Shown: piece after piece, positions 58,663 through 64,000 of the stretch
Layout: each line of letters begins with the position of its first letter
Position numbering within the stretch: position 1 is the first letter of the stretch
Source of the DNA: an uncultured Pelagibacteraceae bacterium
Lineage (GTDB): Bacteria > Pseudomonadota > Alphaproteobacteria > Pelagibacterales > Pelagibacteraceae
Direction of reading: 5' to 3'
Assembly (NCBI GenBank): GCA_902617715.1
Contig: CACMXS010000004.1
Location: 1 to 64,000, forward strand
DNA length: 64,000 nt
The notes under the pieces: model-generated
Told to the model about the DNA's origin: nothing
Seen by the model: only the letters and a program-made list of their open reading frames with translations
The model's database searches: none
Made by a program: the position numbers and the translations under genes

Positions 58663-59163
58663 ATGAAAAAAAGCTCCTACACATATGATGAACTAATAAA
58701 CTGCGGAAATGGTGGTCTTTTTGGCCCAGGGAATGCTAAATTACCTCTTCCACCGATGCTAATGTTTGATAGAATTACTGAAATTGACGACAATAGCGGG
58801 ACCTTTAAAAAAGGATCGATAAAAGCAGAATTAGACATTAAAAAGGATTTATGGTTCTTCGATTGTCATTTTAAAGAAGACCCTGTTATGCCAGGTTGTC
58901 TTGGGCTTGATGCCATGTGGCAGTTAGTTGGATTTTATTTGGGTTGGATCGGGAACCCTGGGAAAGGAAGAGCTTTAGGAGTTGGTACTGTAAAATTTAC
59001 TGGTGAAGTTTTAAGAAATATTAAACTTGTAAAATACGAAATTGATATGAAAAAAATTATGTCTCCAGGTGGTACTACGGTTGGACTAGCTAATGGGGTA
59101 CTTTTTGCAGATGATAAGAAAATTTATTCAGCTGATAATTTAAAAGTGGGATTATTTAAATAA
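58663..59163 (+). CDS. fabA: 3-hydroxydecanoyl-ACP dehydratase/isomerase FabA
   Basis: Introduces the cis double bond in anaerobic unsaturated fatty acid synthesis. 166 residues, one hotdog domain. Catalytic His is in [20 protein letters not shown] and the Asp in [19 protein letters not shown] at 58649-58652 precedes the ATG. Its stop overlaps the fabB ATG by one base. Confidence 0.97.
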   Translation: MKKSSYTYDELINCGNGGLFGPGNAKLPLPPMLMFDRITEIDDNSGTFKKGSIKAELDIKKDLWFFDCHFKEDPVMPGCLGLDAMWQLVGFYLGWIGNPGKGRALGVGTVKFTGEVLRNIKLVKYEIDMKKIMSPGGTTVGLANGVLFADDKKIYSADNLKVGLFK

Positions 59164-60374
59164 TGAAAAGAGTTGTAATTACAGGAATAGGAATAGTTTC
59201 TTGTTTAGGAAATAACCAAGAAGAAGTTTATCAATCTTTATTAAATTCAAAATCAGGTATTTCTTTTTCTGAGGAGTATAAAGAGCATAATCTAAAAAGT
59301 CATGTTCATGGTAAACCTAATATTAAACTTGAAGATCATATAGATAGAAAAACAATTAGGTTTATGGGTTCTGGTTCAGCATATAATTATATTGCCATGA
59401 AAGAGGCAATTAAAGACTCGGGATTAGAGGAAAAAGAAGTTAGTAATTTTAAAACTGGGATTGTTATGGGTTCTGGTGGTCCATCGATTGAAAATGTAAT
59501 TTTAGCAGCAGATAAGACTAGGGCTAAAACACCAAAATTGATGGGACCTTTTATTGTTCCAAGAACTATGGCGAGTACTGCATCTGCAACACTTGCTGTT
59601 CCTTTTAAGATAAAGGGAACAAATTATACTATGAGTTCTGCGTGTGCAACAAGTGGGCACTGCATTGGAAATTCTATGGAATTAATTCAAATGGGCAAAC
59701 AGGATGTTGTTTTTGCTGGTGGAAGTGAAGAAATTCATTGGGCCATGACTGCAATGTTTGATGCAATGACAGCCCTTTCATCAAAGTATAATGATACTCC
59801 TGAAACAGCTTCACGAGCTTATGACAAAACTAGAGATGGTTTCGTAATTGCTGGTGGTGGTGGGGTTTTGGTGCTTGAGGAATACGAACATGCAAAAGCA
59901 AGAGGTGCCAAAATATATGCCGAATTGACTGGTTACGGAGCAACCTCAGATGGTTACGATATGGTGGCACCTTCGGGTGAGGGAGCTGTAAGATGTATGA
60001 AAATGGCGATGGCAACTGCTAAAAATAAAATTGATTATATTAATACTCATGGAACTTCTACGCCAGTTGGAGATATTACAGAATTAAATGCAGTAAAAGA
60101 AACTTTCGGTGACAATATTCCAAAAATCAGTTCAACAAAATCTTTATCAGGTCATCCTTTGGGAGCTGCATCAGTACACGAAGCAATCTACTGTTTGATT
60201 ATGATGAAAAATAATTTTATCGCTGGATCGGCAAACATCAATGAAATGGACGATGAAGCTAAAAAATTCCCAATAATTGACAAAACGGAAAAAGGAGTAA
60301 CTTTAAATACAGTCATGTCGAATAGTTTTGGTTTTGGTGGAACTAATGCTGCATTAATATTTGAAAAGGTTTAA
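59163..60374 (+). CDS. fabB: 3-oxoacyl-ACP synthase I FabB
   Basis: Elongates unsaturated acyl-ACP. 403 residues. Nucleophile Cys is in [13 protein letters not shown] (about 160-172), catalytic His residues in [11 protein letters not shown] and SGHPLGAAS. It follows fabA directly, as in the fabAB pairs of gammas and alphas. Confidence 0.97.
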   Translation: MKRVVITGIGIVSCLGNNQEEVYQSLLNSKSGISFSEEYKEHNLKSHVHGKPNIKLEDHIDRKTIRFMGSGSAYNYIAMKEAIKDSGLEEKEVSNFKTGIVMGSGGPSIENVILAADKTRAKTPKLMGPFIVPRTMASTASATLAVPFKIKGTNYTMSSACATSGHCIGNSMELIQMGKQDVVFAGGSEEIHWAMTAMFDAMTALSSKYNDTPETASRAYDKTRDGFVIAGGGGVLVLEEYEHAKARGAKIYAELTGYGATSDGYDMVAPSGEGAVRCMKMAMATAKNKIDYINTHGTSTPVGDITELNAVKETFGDNIPKISSTKSLSGHPLGAASVHEAIYCLIMMKNNFIAGSANINEMDDEAKKFPIIDKTEKGVTLNTVMSNSFGFGGTNAALIFEKV

Positions 60375-60376
60375 TT

Positions 60377-61162
60377 ATGAGTTTGATGAAGGGTAAAAAA
60401 GGATTAATCATGGGTGTTGCTAATGAAAGGTCTATCGCTTGGGGTATTTCACAGAAACTCGCCGAAGCTGGAGCTGAACTTGCATTTACTTATTTAGGTG
60501 ATGCATTAAAGAAAAGAGTAATTCCTTTAGCAGAAAAATTAAATTCAAAAACTACGTTTAGCTGTGATGTTGAAAAAAAAGAAGAAGTGGTCAAATTATT
60601 TGAGGATATTAAATCTCAATGGGGTGAAATTGATTTTGTAGTTCATGCAGTTGCTTTTTCAGATAAATCAGAGTTATCAGGCGAATATTTAAATACGACA
60701 AGAGAAAATTTTTTAAGAAGTATGTTAATCTCTTGTTTTTCATTTACAGAGGTTGCTAAAGAGGCCACAAAAGTAATGAAACAAGGTGGTAGTCTTCTTA
60801 CATTAACTTACGAGTCTACTAAAGCTATTCCAAATTATAATGTAATGGGTGTTTGTAAATCAGCATTAGAAGCTAGCGTCAAATACTTGGCTAGAGATTT
60901 GGGGTCTAAAGGTATAAGAGTAAATGCAATTAGTGCTGGACCTATTAAAACCTTAGCAGCTTCTGCTATTGGAGATGCAAAATTTTTATATAAATGGAAT
61001 GAAGACCATTCGTTTCTAAAAAGAAATGTTGATATTCATGATGTTGGAAATTCAGCCTTATATCTTCTAAGTGATCTTGCAAATGGTGTTACTGGTGAAA
61101 TTCACTATGTTGACGCCGGGTACAATAAAGTTGGAATGCCAGATCCGAAGAATATAACTTAA
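60377..61162 (+). CDS. fabI: Enoyl-ACP reductase (NADH) FabI
   Basis: Last step of each elongation round. 261 residues, SDR fold. NAD loop GVANERSIAWGI (about 13-24). Catalytic Tyr-x6-Lys is in YNVMGVCK, following the FabI-specific TYESTKAIPN. Start is ATG two bases after the fabB stop; a second Met at codon 4 is possible. Ends 2 bases before the convergent lectin autotransporter gene. Confidence 0.96.
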   Translation: MSLMKGKKGLIMGVANERSIAWGISQKLAEAGAELAFTYLGDALKKRVIPLAEKLNSKTTFSCDVEKKEEVVKLFEDIKSQWGEIDFVVHAVAFSDKSELSGEYLNTTRENFLRSMLISCFSFTEVAKEATKVMKQGGSLLTLTYESTKAIPNYNVMGVCKSALEASVKYLARDLGSKGIRVNAISAGPIKTLAASAIGDAKFLYKWNEDHSFLKRNVDIHDVGNSALYLLSDLANGVTGEIHYVDAGYNKVGMPDPKNIT

Positions 61163-61164
61163 TT

Positions 61165-63399
61165 TTAATATAAGTTTTGTCTCGATTTAACAGCTCTTAG
61201 CTCTAATATGTTTTCATGTCCTACGCCATCTTTATCAATTCTACTAATTACAGATTTAATATTCCACCCATTATCTAAAAACCAATCAAATCCAGTTTCT
61301 AAAATAATCATTGAGTTATATTTTTTTTCAATAGTAGTATTATATTTGGTTGTTTCTCCAACAAAGTTAACTTGTATATCTGATCCATCTGTAAGATCCT
61401 TATTAAAATCTATCTTAAAATAAGGAATAAATAATGAGTCGGTAAGGTAAATTTCTTTCTCAACGGCAGATCCTAAAGAGATTGATGATGTTTCAAGTTC
61501 TCTTTTATCAAATTTTAGCTTTGAACTACTGCTACCTGTTTCGGAATATCCATCAAAATTTACAAAACCGAAATCAAATTTGGAATAATTGTGAAATTTA
61601 TAATTTTTACGGACATTCTTAAAATTATATTTAACCGAACCAAAAATTTGATTTGCTTTAAATTTACCTTTTACAACATTAGAAGGATTTGAGGTATCAA
61701 TAATACGTGTTGTAGCATAAGTAGTTTTTCCAAATCCTAAAAAAGAATCGATATAATTTTTTTCTGATCCTTGCCAGGTATTATATAAAGAAAAATTATT
61801 TGATCTTGCTAAAAATCTAGTGCTATCCTTAGTACCAATATTAGATTGATCATCTTCGTGCCTAAAAACAAGTCCAAATAAAGAACCTTGATTATAATTA
61901 ACATCCGCACCTACTAAAAAACTTTCAGTTCTATTTATTATTCCTAAATCGCCACCTGAGCTGAGATTAAGTCTACCTTTATTAATTGAGCCAGCTGACC
62001 AAAATGCCCAGTCTTTTGGTGTCATATTATAATTTTCTTTTAAATATTTTGTTAATGGAAGTTCATTAATTAGATCATTAATATTTTCTGTAGATAAATC
62101 TTTATATTTATCAATGTAATTATTAAAAAATTCTGGCGGTATTAGTTCACTGTAATTATTTTGATTATTAGCAAGAGTTAATCTCATGTCTTTAATTTGA
62201 GTTGATTTATTAATTCCAACTCTTCTAAACTGTTCCATTCTACGCATGACTTGATTAGTAGTATTATACATAAATCTCTTAGCATGTTCTGTTTGTGCAT
62301 TTGCCATTCCGCTTACTTGTTTGTCATCGAACGCATTAAAGCCGCTTGCTTCTGTTGATTTAATTGTTAATGTAGTTTGACCACTTACGGTTGCGCTTTC
62401 ACCAGCTGTTCCACCATATTCAATTACATATGCTCCAGTTGTATCAAGTGTACAATGTAAATCATTCCATTGGCCGCCTGATCCGTACATATGAGCACAA
62501 TTTTCTTCCCCATCTTCTGCAGTGCCGTGATCGTTAGGTTCATTATTTTTCCAATTTTGATACGAGTAACCTGATGCTACTGTACAATCCTCATGCGCAG
62601 GATCTGCCTTATTAACTCCTGCTGTTTTCTCAATTGCTACTTGACAAAAAAAAGTCTTTCCATTTTCAGGCCCTGAAACCCATTCCCATGTACCTTCTCC
62701 TGCTAAAGCGGTACCTTGTCCTAAAGCAAGACTTATAGCTGGATGGGTATTAGATGTATGTGTTGCATCATCAGATCCACCGATCCAAGTGTTAGTAGAA
62801 ATTTTATTTTTGATAAAATTGTTTTCAGCTGCACTTGTAATTGTTACAAGATAACCTGTTAGACCTAGGTAAGTTGAAGCTTCTGCAGCAGTTTTTGCAT
62901 CTTCCCAATTAATAGTTCCAGTTACAACTTGATAATAATGACCATTTTCTGAAAAATAATTTGTACCAGCTGGAGTTACAGCAACAGTAATAGTAGGAGA
63001 TCCAGCAACACCATCGCCTTTAAATGATAATGTTGCAAGTGCATTATTAATGTCATCTTGGGTTCCTCTAAAACCTATTTCTGTGAGAGAATTACCTGTA
63101 CAAGCAAGAGGTGCACTTGAATTGTCACTTTCATAAGTACAATAGCCTGCCGCCCGCATTAAATTAGTAACAGATGTTACCTTTATATTTCCATCCGATG
63201 CTACTGCTGAAACGAGAAGGGTTCCTGAGTAGCCACTAATACTAGGTGTTGTTCCTGAACTTGATAATAAAACGAAATCAGTTGTATCAGTCGTTAAAGT
63301 TGAAGGCATAGTAAGTGTGCCTGAATAAGCTTTATTACTATTAAAAATAAAAACAAGAATTATTAAATTTATAATTACTGCTCTCATAAAATAATTCAA
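61165..63399 (-). CDS. C-type lectin-domain autotransporter-like outer-membrane protein
   Basis: 744 residues (or 740 from the Met at codon 5). Signal peptide about 5-26. Residues 27-150 are Thr/Ser/Gly-rich, beta-type. A C-type lectin-like domain covers about 153-330: WEDAKTAAE opening, YLVTITSAAENNFI, WIGGSDD, then EPND (287-290) and WND (311-313), i.e. the EPN and WND calcium/sugar motifs typical of mannose-type lectins. A helical linker follows (about 360-455), then about 290 residues of alternating strands with Tyr/Phe at strand ends, a beta-barrel like that of autotransporters (FWSAGSINKGRLN start). Likely a surface sugar-binding adhesin (inference). It lies 28 bases downstream of pnp. 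Confidence 0.8.
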   Translation of the reverse strand: MNYFMRAVIINLIILVFIFNSNKAYSGTLTMPSTLTTDTTDFVLLSSSGTTPSISGYSGTLLVSAVASDGNIKVTSVTNLMRAAGYCTYESDNSSAPLACTGNSLTEIGFRGTQDDINNALATLSFKGDGVAGSPTITVAVTPAGTNYFSENGHYYQVVTGTINWEDAKTAAEASTYLGLTGYLVTITSAAENNFIKNKISTNTWIGGSDDATHTSNTHPAISLALGQGTALAGEGTWEWVSGPENGKTFFCQVAIEKTAGVNKADPAHEDCTVASGYSYQNWKNNEPNDHGTAEDGEENCAHMYGSGGQWNDLHCTLDTTGAYVIEYGGTAGESATVSGQTTLTIKSTEASGFNAFDDKQVSGMANAQTEHAKRFMYNTTNQVMRRMEQFRRVGINKSTQIKDMRLTLANNQNNYSELIPPEFFNNYIDKYKDLSTENINDLINELPLTKYLKENYNMTPKDWAFWSAGSINKGRLNLSSGGDLGIINRTESFLVGADVNYNQGSLFGLVFRHEDDQSNIGTKDSTRFLARSNNFSLYNTWQGSEKNYIDSFLGFGKTTYATTRIIDTSNPSNVVKGKFKANQIFGSVKYNFKNVRKNYKFHNYSKFDFGFVNFDGYSETGSSSSKLKFDKRELETSSISLGSAVEKEIYLTDSLFIPYFKIDFNKDLTDGSDIQVNFVGETTKYNTTIEKKYNSMIILETGFDWFLDNGWNIKSVISRIDKDGVGHENILELRAVKSRQNLY

Positions 63400-63427
63400 T
63401 TATTTTAATCATTTCTTGTTTTGCATA

Positions 63428-64000
63428 TCAAGCTAAAGCTTGTTTAATAGAAAGTTTCACCTTTCCTCTATCAAATCCAATTACTTTAACTTTTACTTCA
63501 TCACCTTCTTTGACAACATCAGTAACTTTAGCTACTCTTTTATCCGCAAGTTCAGAAATATGGACAAGTCCATCTTGTTTACCTAAAAAGTTTACAAATG
63601 CACCAAATTCCATAATCTTCATAACTTTTCCAAAATAAATTTTATTTAATTCAGCTTTAGCGGTGATGTCTTTAATCATTTGCATAGCAATGTTTCTTGA
63701 CTCTTCATCTGGAGCAGCAACTGTAACTACACCTTCATCATTTACGTCAACTTTAGCACCTGATTTTTCAACAATCTCTCTAATAGTTGCACCACCTTTT
63801 CCGATTACCGCAGCAATGTCTTTTTTATCAACATTAATTTTTTCCATTTTTGGGGTATGTTTTCCAACATCCGCTCTTGAAGCTGACAATGCTTTATTCA
63901 TTTCTCCTAAGATATGAATTCTTCCATCTTTAGCTTGGCTTAATGCTTGCTCCATGATTTCAAATGTAATACCTGTAATTTTGATATCCATTTGAAGAGA
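63428..64000 (-). CDS. pnp: Polynucleotide phosphorylase, C-terminal part (5' end outside window)
   Basis: The frame is open to the right edge; about 190 C-terminal residues are present. The KH domain has [17 protein letters not shown], and the S1 domain [26 protein letters not shown] to [20 protein letters not shown]. The upstream part ([21 protein letters not shown]) matches the end of the second RNase PH domain. PNPase degrades RNA 3' to 5'. It ends right after S1, without the long C-terminal tail seen in some species. Confidence 0.95.
   Translation of the reverse strand, partial: SLQMDIKITGITFEIMEQALSQAKDGRIHILGEMNKALSASRADVGKHTPKMEKINVDKKDIAAVIGKGGATIREIVEKSGAKVDVNDEGVVTVAAPDEESRNIAMQMIKDITAKAELNKIYFGKVMKIMEFGAFVNFLGKQDGLVHISELADKRVAKVTDVVKEGDEVKVKVIGFDRGKVKLSIKQALA

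Overview
The window is a very AT-rich, tightly packed alphaproteobacterial chromosome segment. Evidence includes RegB-type and Irr-type regulators, a Suv3-like helicase next to fdxA and carD, dnaA next to rpsT, irr divergent from fabA-fabB-fabI, lptM between argH and lysA, and Lys/Asn/Ile-heavy proteins. Intergenic gaps are minimal and many stop codons overlap. Together these point to the SAR11 clade (Pelagibacterales, 'Candidatus Pelagibacter'-like); this assignment is inference from gene content and composition. No insertion sequence, prophage, CRISPR array or rRNA operon was seen.

Layout. 1-4.6 kb: the 3' part of cobT, then regB and gyrB on the minus strand. 4.76-8.6 kb: tRNA-Ser(GGA) followed by a small accessory surface-glycan islet (phosphodiesterase-like protein, HAD/nucleotidyltransferase fusion, WavE-like protein, FkbM methyltransferase). 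8.6-18.1 kb: a long minus-strand translation run (glycosyltransferase, thrS, infC, rpmI, rplT, pheS, pheT, lepA). 18-25 kb: an alpha/beta hydrolase, then glutamate synthase gltD-gltB with a palindromic operator candidate upstream. 25-32.4 kb: uppP, a DMT permease, pyruvate dehydrogenase aceE-aceF (AceE has its own N-terminal lipoyl domain), thiolase. 32.5-37.4 kb: tRNA-Arg(ACG), a tiny membrane protein, a hotdog thioesterase, the helicase/TerB-like/ferredoxin/CarD cluster, and a 25-residue Lys/Arg/Ala-only minigene with a strong promoter. 37.6-46.6 kb: acyl-CoA ligase behind tRNA-Leu(CAA), DedA-like, DsbB, Coq7, HNH nuclease, esterase, HIG1-like, TlpA-like, argH-lptM-lysA and plsC. 46.5-50.5 kb: dnaA-dnaN with rpsT and mutM upstream. 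50.6-55.7 kb: ubiE-ubiB-coaBC-dut-moeB-like-SH3. 55.7-61.2 kb: an iron/oxidative-stress block (rubrerythrin, Fe-S oxidoreductase, DUF3501, Irr) divergent from fabA-fabB-fabI. 61.2-64 kb: a C-type-lectin autotransporter-like protein and the 3' part of pnp.

Most genes are core housekeeping functions: translation, replication initiation, ubiquinone, CoA, fatty acids, nitrogen assimilation, central carbon. The less ordinary items are the lipoyl-AceE fusion, the lectin autotransporter with EPN and WND motifs, the 25-aa basic minigene beside a CarD that carries its own ~100-residue Lys-rich tail, the HAD-nucleotidyltransferase fusion with an internal ribosome-binding site, and a 16-base element shared by the irr and rubrerythrin promoters. 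Nine convergent gene pairs overlap or nearly touch at their stop codons with no intrinsic terminator.
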